Part shown: positions 1 to 7,054 of the stretch, one piece after another | How positions within the stretch are numbered: the first letter of the stretch is position 1 | Layout: every line of letters begins with the position of its first letter | Assembly: GCA_049422085.1 (NCBI GenBank) | Contig: JBMSOD010000057.1 | Location: forward strand, 1-15,198 | Direction: 5' to 3' | DNA length: 15,198 nt | Source of the DNA: UBA4615 sp049422085 | Lineage (GTDB): Bacteria > Pseudomonadota > Gammaproteobacteria > Burkholderiales > Burkholderiaceae_E | Translations under genes and position numbers: made by a program | Notes under the pieces: model-generated | Told to the model about the DNA's origin: nothing | Seen by the model: only the letters and a program-made list of their open reading frames with translations | The model's database searches: none

Positions 1-120
1 ACCCCAGGGGGCGTCGGCGCACGCCGAACGCCACCGGTCTGGATGAAGGCAGGGGATGTGATCGAGATCGGGATCGACCGGGTAGGCGTGCTGCGCAACA
101 CCATCGCCGACGACCACTGA
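1..120 (+). CDS. Fumarylacetoacetate hydrolase family protein, C-terminal end (partial)
   Basis: The frame is open from the left edge to a TGA at 118-120 and gives 39 residues. It begins TPGGVGARRTPPVWMKAGD and ends with VGVLRNTIADD. This is the usual C-terminal signature of the FAH superfamily: a TPxGVG loop, a PP(x)3 K-x-GD turn, then an I/V-x-G-x-L-x-N strand. Family members cleave or hydrate C-C bonds in acylpyruvates and related products of aromatic ring cleavage, using a divalent metal held by acidic residues that lie outside this window. The hydroxylase gene starts 42 bases downstream on the same strand, which fits a shared catabolic operon. The exact substrate cannot be told from this tail, since fumarylpyruvate, acylpyruvate and 2-oxo-hept-ene-dioate enzymes all end like this. 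Confidence 0.8.
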   Translation, partial: TPGGVGARRTPPVWMKAGDVIEIGIDRVGVLRNTIADDH

Positions 121-162
121 GCACGCGCCTCGGTTGACCGTCACCCCTGCCCGGAATCGACC

Positions 163-1656
163 GTGGCCCCTTTGATGACAACGATCGACACCGACGTGGC
201 CCTCGTCGGCTACGGCCCGGTGGCGGCGGTACTGTCCAATCTGCTCGCCAGGCAGGGCCTTCGCGTCATGGCCTTCGAGCGCGAGGCTGCGATCTATGCC
301 CTGCCGAGGGCCATTGCCCTGGATGCCGAGTGCATGCGGGTGATGCAGATGATCGGTCTGGCCGATGCGCTCGAAGCGCAGATGGCCGTGGGCAAAGGCA
401 TGCGTTTCGTGAATGCGGGCGGTGAACTGCTGATCGAGTGGTCACGCCCGCCGGGCATCGGTCCGCAGGGATGGCACCCGAGCTACCGATACCATCAGCC
501 GACACTGGAGGCGACCCTTGGCGGGCAGGCCCTGAGCACCGGCCTGGTTCGGGTGTTGCGTCAGCATGACGTGGTGGCGATCGACCCTGAGCCCGAGCAT
601 GTCGCTCTGCGCTTCGAGGATCTGAACAGTGGCAAATCTGGCCAGGCACGCGCCCGCTGGGTCATCGGCTGCGACGGGGCCCGATCCACCGTGCGTCGGG
701 TCATGGGTAGCGGACTCGAGGATCTCCAGTCGCATGAGCGCTGGCTGGTCATCGATGTGATCCTCAAGCGCGATCGCCCCGATCTGGGTGACTGGAGCAT
801 CCAGTATTGCGACCCGGCTCGCCCTGCGACCTATGTGCGCGGCGTGGGGGCACGCCGACGCTGGGAGATCATGCTTCTTCCCGGGGAGGACGCTGCCGTG
901 CTCACCCGGCCGGAAGCGCTCTGGTCCCTGCTATCACGCTGGATCACCCCCGACGACGCCGAACTGGAGAGGCCAGCGGTCTACACCTTTCACTCGGTGG
1001 TGGCGCGCGGATGGCGTCAGGGTCGGTTGCTGATCGCGGGCGACGCGGCCCACCAGACCCCGCCTTTCATGGGGCAGGGACTGTGCGCGGGCATCCGCGA
1101 TGCCGCCAACCTCGCCTGGAAACTGGCCAGGGTCCACCAGGGGCTGAGCAGTCCTGCCCTGCTCGAGACCTACGAAAGCGAGCGCAGCCCCCATGTTCGG
1201 GAATTCATCGAGGCAACACTCAGCCTCGGCCGGGTCATTCAGGAAAGAGACCCGCAGGCCGCAGCTGAGCGCGATGCGCGCTGGCGCGAGCAACCGATGA
1301 AGTTCGCGGCGCCTCAACCTGCCCTGGGACCCGGGCTGCATCGACAGGACAGTCAGGGAGGCCGACTGTCGGAGCAGCCACTGCTGGCCGATGGCACCCG
1401 CATGGATGACCGGATCGGTCCGCGATTCGGGCTGCTGCGCCGACCCGGACTGGCGGCTGACCCTGTCGCAGCAGGATGGGCAGCGGACACCCTGGCGGTC
1501 ATCAATGCCGACAGCGACTCGGCCATCGACTGGCTCGACCGACTGGGTGCCGATGCGGCTCTGCTCCGCCCCGACCGCTATCTGCTGGGGGTAGCCCAGG
1601 GTGGGCAAGGGCTTGAGCGTCTGCTTCAGGACGGGCTTGCTATCATCGGGCGGTGA
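163..1656 (+). CDS. FAD-dependent aromatic hydroxylase, MhpA-like (3-(3-hydroxyphenyl)propionate hydroxylase type)
   Basis: This 497-residue flavoprotein belongs to the group A (PheA/TfdB/MhpA) monooxygenases, which hydroxylate phenolic rings using NAD(P)H and O2. The N-terminal dinucleotide fold has GYGPVA at residues 16-21, followed by an acidic strand end (FERE). The DG motif is CDGARS (170-175). The GD flavin-binding motif is GDAAHQTPPFMGQG (293-306). ALPRAIALDAECMRV near residue 50 resembles the MhpA subfamily. After about residue 390 comes the weakly conserved C-terminal thioredoxin-like region, ending LLRPDRYLLGVA. At 497 residues it is shorter than E. coli MhpA (about 554). The GTG start at 163 has a weak GGA 7 bases upstream; an in-frame ATG at 175 is nearly as good. 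The stop overlaps the miaB start by four bases (GTGA). The preceding FAH-family gene supports aromatic catabolism, but the substrate is not determined. Confidence 0.85.
   Translation: MAPLMTTIDTDVALVGYGPVAAVLSNLLARQGLRVMAFEREAAIYALPRAIALDAECMRVMQMIGLADALEAQMAVGKGMRFVNAGGELLIEWSRPPGIGPQGWHPSYRYHQPTLEATLGGQALSTGLVRVLRQHDVVAIDPEPEHVALRFEDLNSGKSGQARARWVIGCDGARSTVRRVMGSGLEDLQSHERWLVIDVILKRDRPDLGDWSIQYCDPARPATYVRGVGARRRWEIMLLPGEDAAVLTRPEALWSLLSRWITPDDAELERPAVYTFHSVVARGWRQGRLLIAGDAAHQTPPFMGQGLCAGIRDAANLAWKLARVHQGLSSPALLETYESERSPHVREFIEATLSLGRVIQERDPQAAAERDARWREQPMKFAAPQPALGPGLHRQDSQGGRLSEQPLLADGTRMDDRIGPRFGLLRRPGLAADPVAAGWAADTLAVINADSDSAIDWLDRLGADAALLRPDRYLLGVAQGGQGLERLLQDGLAIIGR
1641..1646 (+). promoter_or_regulatory. 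Possible -10 element (TATCAT) ahead of miaB
   Basis: TATCAT sits in GCTATCATCGGGCGG, inside the last codons of the hydroxylase gene and 6 bases before the miaB GTG. If it works as a -10 box, transcription would begin at or very near the GTG and give a nearly leaderless miaB message. No convincing -35 box lies at 16-18 bases; TTGAGC at 1613-1618 is 22 bases away, which is too far. The local sequence resembles the -10-like element before glyQ (GCTAAAATCGCGG). This is inference from sequence similarity only. Confidence 0.22.
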
Positions 1657-3068
1657 CCAAAAAGCTCTATATCCGCACCTTTGGCTGCCAGATGAACGAG
1701 TACGACTCGGCCCGCATGGTCGACGTCCTCGGCGAAACGCAGGCCGGCGGCATCGAAACCACCGACGATCCGGCCCAGGCCGACATCGTGCTCTTCAACA
1801 CCTGCTCGGTTCGCGAAAAGGCCCAGGAAAAGGTCTTCTCCGACCTGGGCCGTTTTCGTGAACTCAAGCGCGAGCGCCCCGATCTGCTGATCGGTGTGGG
1901 CGGCTGTGTGGCCAGCCAGGAAGGCGAGAACATCGTCAGCCGGGCCCCCTATGTCGATGTGGTGTTCGGACCTCAAACCCTGCATCGGCTTCCCGATCTC
2001 ATCCGTCAGCGCCAGGAAAGCGGCCGCCCTCAGGTGGACATCCGTTTTCCCTCCATCGAAAAGTTTGACCACCTCCCGCCGCCGCGACGCGAAGGCGCCA
2101 GTGCCTTCGTCTCCATCATGGAAGGCTGCAGCAAGTACTGCAGCTTCTGCGTGGTGCCCTATACCCGCGGTGAAGAGGTCTCGCGCCCGTTTGAAGACGT
2201 GCTCACCGAGGTGGCCGATCTGGCGGATCAGGGCGTCGTCGAAGTGACGCTGCTCGGGCAAAACGTCAATGCCTACCTGGGCAGTCTGCCTGCCGAGCTC
2301 GCGCACGCAGAAGGTCGGGAGCAGGCCGATTTCGCCATGCTGCTCGATTACGTCCACGAGATCCCTGGCATCGAACGCATCCGGTACACCACCTCGCATC
2401 CGCGCGAATTCACCCAGCGCCTGATCGATGCGCATGCGCGCCTGCCCAGGCTGGTGCCCCATGTGCACCTGCCGGTGCAATCCGGCTCTGATCGCATCCT
2501 GGCCGCCATGAAACGGGGCTATACCGTGCTGGAGTACAAGTCCATCATTCGCCGGCTGCGTGCAGCTCAGCCGCAGGTCTGCATCAGTTCCGACTTCATC
2601 GTGGGCTTTCCGGGCGAGACCGAAGACGACTTCAACCGCACCCTCAAACTCATCGACGATATCGGCTTCGATCAGTCATTCTCCTTCATCTACAGTTCGC
2701 GGCCAGGCACTCCGGCGGCGGATCTGCCCGATGACACGCCCCAGGCAGAAAAAGTCGAGCGACTGCGTACCCTGCAGGCCCGCATCGAAGCGCACGCCCA
2801 GACCCTGTCGCAGGCCATGGTCGGTTCGGTGCAGCGCGTGCTGGTGGAGGGCATCTCACGCAAATCCGCTTCCGAGGTCGCCGCCCGTACGGCCAACAAC
2901 CGGGTGGTCAATTTCCCTGGCGACGCAGCGCTCATTGGCCAGATGATCGATGTGCGTATCACGTCGGCCCTGCCGCATTCGCTTCGCGGCGAGCAGATCA
3001 GCGAGCAGTCCGGTGCGCCGACTGGAACGCGGGGATCCGAAGCGCAGGCGGCGCTGCCCTCGGCATGA
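1653..3068 (+). CDS. miaB: tRNA-2-methylthio-N6-dimethylallyladenosine synthase MiaB
   Basis: MiaB is a radical-SAM methylthiotransferase that converts i6A37 to ms2i6A37 in tRNAs reading UNN codons. The N-terminal UPF0004 domain carries the auxiliary-cluster cysteines: Cys12 in TFGCQMNEYDS, Cys51 in FNTCSVRE and Cys85 in GVGGCVAS. The radical-SAM motif EGCSKYCSFCVVPYTRG supplies Cys159, Cys163 and Cys166. PHVHLPVQSGSDRIL and DFIVGFPGETEDDF are typical of the TIM-barrel core. A C-terminal TRAM-like domain follows from about residue 389. The length, 471 residues, is normal. The start is GTG at 1653, which gives MTKKLYIRTFGCQMN as in relatives. It overlaps the upstream hydroxylase stop by four bases. 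It opens the miaB-phoH-ybeY-corC-lnt cluster widely conserved in beta- and gammaproteobacteria. Confidence 0.97.
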   Translation: MTKKLYIRTFGCQMNEYDSARMVDVLGETQAGGIETTDDPAQADIVLFNTCSVREKAQEKVFSDLGRFRELKRERPDLLIGVGGCVASQEGENIVSRAPYVDVVFGPQTLHRLPDLIRQRQESGRPQVDIRFPSIEKFDHLPPPRREGASAFVSIMEGCSKYCSFCVVPYTRGEEVSRPFEDVLTEVADLADQGVVEVTLLGQNVNAYLGSLPAELAHAEGREQADFAMLLDYVHEIPGIERIRYTTSHPREFTQRLIDAHARLPRLVPHVHLPVQSGSDRILAAMKRGYTVLEYKSIIRRLRAAQPQVCISSDFIVGFPGETEDDFNRTLKLIDDIGFDQSFSFIYSSRPGTPAADLPDDTPQAEKVERLRTLQARIEAHAQTLSQAMVGSVQRVLVEGISRKSASEVAARTANNRVVNFPGDAALIGQMIDVRITSALPHSLRGEQISEQSGAPTGTRGSEAQAALPSA

Positions 3069-3088
3069 CTGCCATCCCGTCAGCGTGA
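3065..3088 (+). other. Seven-codon ORF bridging miaB and phoH
   Basis: An ATG at 3065 overlaps the miaB stop as ATGA. It reads seven codons (MTAIPSA) and ends in a TGA that overlaps the phoH GTG start as GTGA. It could pass terminating miaB ribosomes on to the phoH start, which has no clear Shine-Dalgarno sequence of its own. With only seven codons the arrangement may well be chance. No peptide function is implied. Confidence 0.2.
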
Positions 3089-4047
3089 AGCCGGTCAGCC
3101 TGCATTTCCAGCCCGAATCGCCGGACAACCGTCGGCTGGCCCACCTGTGTGGCGCGCTCGATGGCAATCTTCGCCAGATCGAAGAGGCCTTCGATGTGCG
3201 CATCAGCCGGCGCGCCGACCGGTTCGCGGCCGAGGGCGGCTCAACCGCGGGGCGGCAGGCAGCGGTCAGGGCACTTGCCTTTTTCTACGACCGTGCGGAT
3301 CAGCCGCTCACCGTCGATGATGTCCAGCTGGGCCTGGTCGAACTCAAAGGGCCCCAGCGCCCTGCAGGCGATGATGAGGCACCGGTACTGCACACACGGC
3401 GCACCGATCTGCAAGGACGGACACCCCGCCAGCGCGAGTACCTGCGCAACATCCTGGCCCACGACATCACCTTCGGCATCGGCCCCGCAGGCACCGGCAA
3501 GACCTACCTTGCCGTGGCCTGTGCGGTCGATGCCCTCGAGCGGGATGCCATCAAGAAGATCGTTCTGACGCGTCCGGCTGTCGAGGCGGGCGAGCGGCTG
3601 GGTTTTCTGCCCGGCGACCTCGCACAGAAAGTCGACCCCTACCTGCGTCCGCTCTACGATGCGCTTTATGACCTGATGGGTTTTGATCGGGTCGCCCGGA
3701 TGTTCGAGCGTCAGGCCATCGAGATCGCACCGTTGGCCTACATGCGCGGTCGTACGCTCAACCAGGCCTTCATCATTCTGGACGAAGCCCAGAACACCAC
3801 CCCCGAGCAGATGAAGATGTTCCTGACCCGGATCGGGTTTGGGTCACGTGCCGTAGTCACTGGCGACATGACCCAGATGGACCTGCCTCGTGGACAACCT
3901 TCCGGGCTGCTCGAAGCCCGAAGGGTATTGCGCGATATCCGGGGGATTGCATTCACCGAGTTTGACAGTACCGATGTGGTTCGCCATCCGCTGGTGGCCC
4001 GGATCGTCGATGCCTATGAGCGGCACGCGCCGAGCGAACCGCGCTGA
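3085..4047 (+). CDS. PhoH-like (YbeZ-type) P-loop ATPase
   Basis: This is a cytosolic PhoH-family ATPase of 320 residues, orthologous to E. coli YbeZ. The family is linked to RNA metabolism and works next to YbeY; the precise biochemical role is not settled. The Walker A motif is GPAGTGKT (133-140), the Walker B motif is FIILDEAQN (229-237), and VVTGDMTQMDLPRG (257-270) is a sensor-like signature. The N-terminal part (PDNRRLAHLCGALDGNLRQI) matches the small domain of YbeZ proteins. I chose the GTG at 3085 because homology begins there. The frame stays open upstream to 2950, but that extension is arginine-rich, lies entirely over miaB and looks like shadow sequence. The end overlaps ybeY by about 32 bases. 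The phoH symbol is often used loosely for this gene, so I leave the field empty. Confidence 0.93.
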   Translation: MKPVSLHFQPESPDNRRLAHLCGALDGNLRQIEEAFDVRISRRADRFAAEGGSTAGRQAAVRALAFFYDRADQPLTVDDVQLGLVELKGPQRPAGDDEAPVLHTRRTDLQGRTPRQREYLRNILAHDITFGIGPAGTGKTYLAVACAVDALERDAIKKIVLTRPAVEAGERLGFLPGDLAQKVDPYLRPLYDALYDLMGFDRVARMFERQAIEIAPLAYMRGRTLNQAFIILDEAQNTTPEQMKMFLTRIGFGSRAVVTGDMTQMDLPRGQPSGLLEARRVLRDIRGIAFTEFDSTDVVRHPLVARIVDAYERHAPSEPR

Positions 4048-4537
4048 CACCGCCCGCCTCGCGCTGGGGCGGACACAGGCGCAACTGTCGCTGTCTGTCC
4101 AGACCGGCGAATCGGCAGGCGAGTGGCCGGTGGATCGTTCTCAGCTGAGACGCTGGATCAATGCGGCGCTCGAGCGCGACGCCATCCTGGCCATCAGGCT
4201 GGTCGGACGTCAGGAGGGGCGAGCCCTCAATCTCGCCTGGCGTGGCAAGGATTACGCGACCAATGTGCTCACCTTTGCCTATGGCGGCGAGCCCCTTCAG
4301 GCGGACATCGTGCTCTGTCTGCCGGTGCTCAGGAGCGAGGCCCGCGCCCAGCGCAAGAGCCTCAAGTCGCACCTGGCGCATCTTGTGATTCATGGTGTGC
4401 TGCATGCCCAGGGATACGATCACGAATCCGATGACGAGGCCCGTCGCATGGAAACCCTGGAGACGAAGCTGTTGGCCCGCTTCCGGATCGCGGATCCTTA
4501 TGCACTGGTGCATACTCCTCGCTCCGCGATTTCCTGA
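4016..4537 (+). CDS. ybeY: Endoribonuclease YbeY (16S rRNA maturation, UPF0054)
   Basis: YbeY is a zinc-dependent single-strand endoribonuclease needed for 16S rRNA 3'-end maturation and ribosome quality control. The zinc site is plain in HGVLHAQGYDH, giving His126, His130 and His136. The upstream strand LNLAWRGKDYATNVLTF is the family's substrate-cleft motif (R-x-K-D-x-x-T-x-V-L-x-F). The protein is 173 residues, a normal size. The ATG at 4016 is preferred because the frame upstream to 3890 lies wholly over phoH and looks non-native. An ATG two codons earlier (4010) cannot be excluded. No later ATG, GTG or TTG would keep the first beta strand (LSLSVQTGE). The gene overlaps the phoH 3' end by 32 bases, which suggests coupled translation. 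corC follows after 8 bases. Confidence 0.93.
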   Translation: MSGTRRANRADTARLALGRTQAQLSLSVQTGESAGEWPVDRSQLRRWINAALERDAILAIRLVGRQEGRALNLAWRGKDYATNVLTFAYGGEPLQADIVLCLPVLRSEARAQRKSLKSHLAHLVIHGVLHAQGYDHESDDEARRMETLETKLLARFRIADPYALVHTPRSAIS

Positions 4538-4545
4538 ACTCCGCA

Positions 4546-5418
4546 ATGGCCGACCCTGCCTCGGGCAAGCCGAAGGCCTCGCTGCTCGAACGCCTGTCCT
4601 CGATGCTGTTTCGTGCCCCCGATGACCGGGCCGAACTGATCGAACTGCTTCGCCAGTCGCGCGAACGCCTTGCCCTGGATACCGAGGCGCTCGCCATGAT
4701 CGAAGGCGTGCTGCATGTCAGCGAGCAATGCGCACGAGACATCATGGTGGCGCGCTCCCAGATGGATGTCATCGACATCAGCCAGCCGCCCAGCGAGTTT
4801 GTCCCCTTCGCGATCCGTGCCGCCCATTCTCGCTTTCCGGTGGTCGACGGCGACCGGGACAATGTCATCGGGGTGCTTCATGCCAAGGACCTGCTGAGGC
4901 TCTATGCACAGGGCCCGGTTGCCGTCCGCGACCTGCTGCGGCCAGCGGTCTTCATTCCCGAATCCAAGCGCCTTGACATCCTGCTGCGTGACTTCAGGCT
5001 CAATCGCAATCATCTGGCCATTGTGGTCGACGAGCATGGTGGCGTTGCCGGACTCATCACCATCGAGGATGTGCTCGAGCAGATCGTGGGCGAGATCGAG
5101 GACGAATTTGATGAAGGCGATGCACCGGACACCATCGTTGCGATCGATGGGGGCAATCCACCGCGTCGCTATCGCGTGCTCGCTCGCACCGAACTCGACC
5201 ATTTCAATGCCCATTTCGGCAGCCGGATCGACGCCGATGGAATCGAGACCGTCGGAGGCTGGGTGAGCGAACGTCTGGGCCGGATGCCGCGCCGCGGCGA
5301 CCGTGTCGAGCATGAGGGACTCTGCTTCGAAATCCTGCGGGCCGATGCACGCAGCGTGCATGTGCTCTCCGTCGAAAAGGTTCAAAGCCCGCGGATCGAA
5401 GCGAGGAATGACGCCTGA
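4546..5418 (+). CDS. corC: CorC/YbeX-like CBS-domain protein (HlyC/CorC family)
   Basis: This 290-residue protein has the soluble CorC layout. There are two CBS domains, at about 68-125 (opening RDIMVARSQMDVID) and about 131-185 (NHLAIVVDEHGGVAGLITIED), followed by a CorC_HlyC transporter-associated domain at about 205-280 (TELDHFNAHFG, then DGIETVGGWVSERLGRMP). CBS pairs bind adenine nucleotides. The family has been tied to Mg2+/Co2+ efflux through CorA, and its E. coli homologue YbeX sits in the same ybeZ-ybeY-ybeX-lnt order. I see no transmembrane segment, so it should be cytosolic or peripheral. The acidic stretch VGEIEDEFDEGD (181-192) links the CBS pair to the last domain. The last 11 bases overlap the start of lnt. 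Confidence 0.93.
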   Translation: MADPASGKPKASLLERLSSMLFRAPDDRAELIELLRQSRERLALDTEALAMIEGVLHVSEQCARDIMVARSQMDVIDISQPPSEFVPFAIRAAHSRFPVVDGDRDNVIGVLHAKDLLRLYAQGPVAVRDLLRPAVFIPESKRLDILLRDFRLNRNHLAIVVDEHGGVAGLITIEDVLEQIVGEIEDEFDEGDAPDTIVAIDGGNPPRRYRVLARTELDHFNAHFGSRIDADGIETVGGWVSERLGRMPRRGDRVEHEGLCFEILRADARSVHVLSVEKVQSPRIEARNDA

Positions 5419-7054
5419 GTTGCGAAAACACCGGGCGGCCTTTGCCGGATGGGCGCTCGGTGCGCTTGGAGCAGGTCTTCTTCATGCCCTGAGCTTCGGA
5501 CCCCTGGCGCACTGGTCGGTGGGTTTGTGCTCGCTGGCCGTGCTGTTCGGACTCGTGTTTGGGGCCTGCAGGTGCGGACTGAGCCGAGGCGCAATAACAG
5601 GCCTGGGCTGGCTTTTTGGATGGGCTCACTTCAGCCTGGGACTGGCATGGCTTCATCACAGCATGCACCACATCGGCGGGATGCCCTTCGCCCTGTCAGT
5701 GCTGGCAGTGATGCTCTTTGCGGGCTACCTGGCGCTCTACCCTGCGCTCGCACTTGCGCTGTCTCACGGGCTGATCCAGAGGACGGCTTCACCCGTCCTG
5801 GCGGCACTCGCGCTGGCTGCGAGCTGGTGGCTCGCCGAAGCCGCGCGCGGATGGGTCCTGACGGGTTTCCCCTGGCTTTCGGTGGGATACGGTCAGATCG
5901 ACGGTCCACTCGCAGGCTGGGCTGCCCTTGCCGGTGTGCACGGGGTGAGTGCGCTGAGCGTGCTGGTAGCCGCCCTGGTCGCAGGAACTTTTGCCCTGCC
6001 TCGACACGCCGGCGGATGGGACCGCCTTCAGGGTCGTCGGTGGATGAAGGGACCGAAGGGTCTTCGGGCGATCGGTCTGGCACTGGTCATTGTCCTTGCT
6101 TCGCCCCTGGTCGGCATCGGACCGCAACGCTGGGTCCAGGACCATGGAGCTCCGCTTCACGTCCAGTTGTTGCAGGGCAACGTGCCGCAAGACCTGAAGT
6201 TCATTCCGCAACGAACCTTGCAGGCCATGGAGGACTATCTGCAGGCCTTTGAGCGAAGCAAGGCTGCGATGACCGTGCTACCGGAGACGGCCTGGACGGT
6301 CCCCTGGTCAATGACCCCACCCGAGATCACCCGTCGGGTTCTCGATCATGTTCAGAAAGGACATGCCCTGGCGATCGGACTACCGCGCTGGAGCCCGGGC
6401 CGTTCTGGCGGGCAAGCGCCCTCGAGCTCCCCGGATGAGCTTCGCGGCCTGCCGGCAAACAGCGTGATGCTGCTCGCCTCCGGGATTGATCCGGCGAGGG
6501 CGCCGATCTACGACAAGCATCATCTGGTGCCTTTCGGCGAATTCGTTCCCTGGGGATTCGCTTGGTTCGTCAGACAGATGCAGATTCCTCTGGGCGATTT
6601 TTTGCGTGGCGATCTGGTGCAGCCGCCGTTCGAGGTGGGCGGCCAGAAGGTGGCGATGAACATCTGCTACGAGGATCTGTTCGGCGAGGAGATCCGCCAG
6701 AGTGTGCTGCACGCCAATGCAAGCATCTTGGCCAATGTGAGCAATCTGGGCTGGTTCGGCCGCTCGAGTGCGCTTGATCAGCATCTGGCAATCTCGAGGT
6801 TTCGCAGCATCGAGACCGGGCGCCCCATGGTGCGTGCCACCAATACCGGCATGACCGCCGCCATCGATCATCGCGGCGAAGTCATGGCCCGTCTGGAACC
6901 CCATGCTGCAGGAGCACTGGAGGTGCGCATTCAGGGCATGCAGGGCCTGACGCCGTATGCCCGATTCGGCCAGGGCCCCTGGTTGCTGGCCTGTCTTCTG
7001 ATTCTCGGGTTGATCGCGATTGCATGTCGCACCAGGCCAACGGGCACCTCATGA
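5408..7054 (+). CDS. lnt: Apolipoprotein N-acyltransferase Lnt
   Basis: Lnt is an inner-membrane enzyme that transfers an acyl chain from phospholipid to the N-terminal cysteine of diacylated lipoproteins, the last step of lipoprotein maturation. Roughly the first 240 residues are a series of hydrophobic membrane segments, and a final one ends at about residue 540 (PWLLACLLILGLIAIAC). In between is the periplasmic nitrilase-like domain with the Glu-Lys-Cys triad: Glu293 in VLPETAWTVPW, Lys370 in YDKHHLVPFGEFVPW and Cys420 in MNICYEDLFGEE. At 548 residues it is somewhat longer than E. coli Lnt (512). A Gly/Ser/Pro-rich loop at about 329-345 accounts for part of the difference. The ATG at 5408 follows GAGG and overlaps the corC end by 11 bases; the open frame upstream to 5303 is shadow. 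The stop overlaps the patatin start as ATGA. Confidence 0.96.
   Translation: MTPELRKHRAAFAGWALGALGAGLLHALSFGPLAHWSVGLCSLAVLFGLVFGACRCGLSRGAITGLGWLFGWAHFSLGLAWLHHSMHHIGGMPFALSVLAVMLFAGYLALYPALALALSHGLIQRTASPVLAALALAASWWLAEAARGWVLTGFPWLSVGYGQIDGPLAGWAALAGVHGVSALSVLVAALVAGTFALPRHAGGWDRLQGRRWMKGPKGLRAIGLALVIVLASPLVGIGPQRWVQDHGAPLHVQLLQGNVPQDLKFIPQRTLQAMEDYLQAFERSKAAMTVLPETAWTVPWSMTPPEITRRVLDHVQKGHALAIGLPRWSPGRSGGQAPSSSPDELRGLPANSVMLLASGIDPARAPIYDKHHLVPFGEFVPWGFAWFVRQMQIPLGDFLRGDLVQPPFEVGGQKVAMNICYEDLFGEEIRQSVLHANASILANVSNLGWFGRSSALDQHLAISRFRSIETGRPMVRATNTGMTAAIDHRGEVMARLEPHAAGALEVRIQGMQGLTPYARFGQGPWLLACLLILGLIAIACRTRPTGTS

Noticed and set aside
134..162. TTGACC at 134-139 as a -35 box for the hydroxylase gene
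   Set aside because: No -10-like sequence lies 16-18 bases downstream, and the upstream FAH-family gene is close enough for read-through.
1626..2480. Long minus-strand open frame (284 codons) opposite miaB
   Set aside because: It is fully antisense to an unmistakable miaB, its protein resembles no family I know, and long antisense frames are expected in GC-rich coding DNA.
2950..3084. Longer N-terminus for the PhoH-like protein
   Set aside because: The extension lies over miaB, is arginine-rich like an out-of-frame read, and has no counterpart in the family; homology starts at the GTG at 3085.
4511..4516. CATACT as a -10 box for corC
   Set aside because: No -35 match at a workable distance; the gene is 8 bases behind ybeY and is most simply co-transcribed.
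4498..5385. Minus-strand open frame (295 codons) opposite corC
   Set aside because: It mirrors the corC reading frame with no recognisable motif or start signal; the plus-strand gene has clear CBS and CorC domains.
5303..5407. Longer N-terminus for Lnt
   Set aside because: The added residues lie over corC, are Cys/Ser/Arg-rich and would precede the first membrane segment without any family match; the ATG at 5408 has GAGG upstream.
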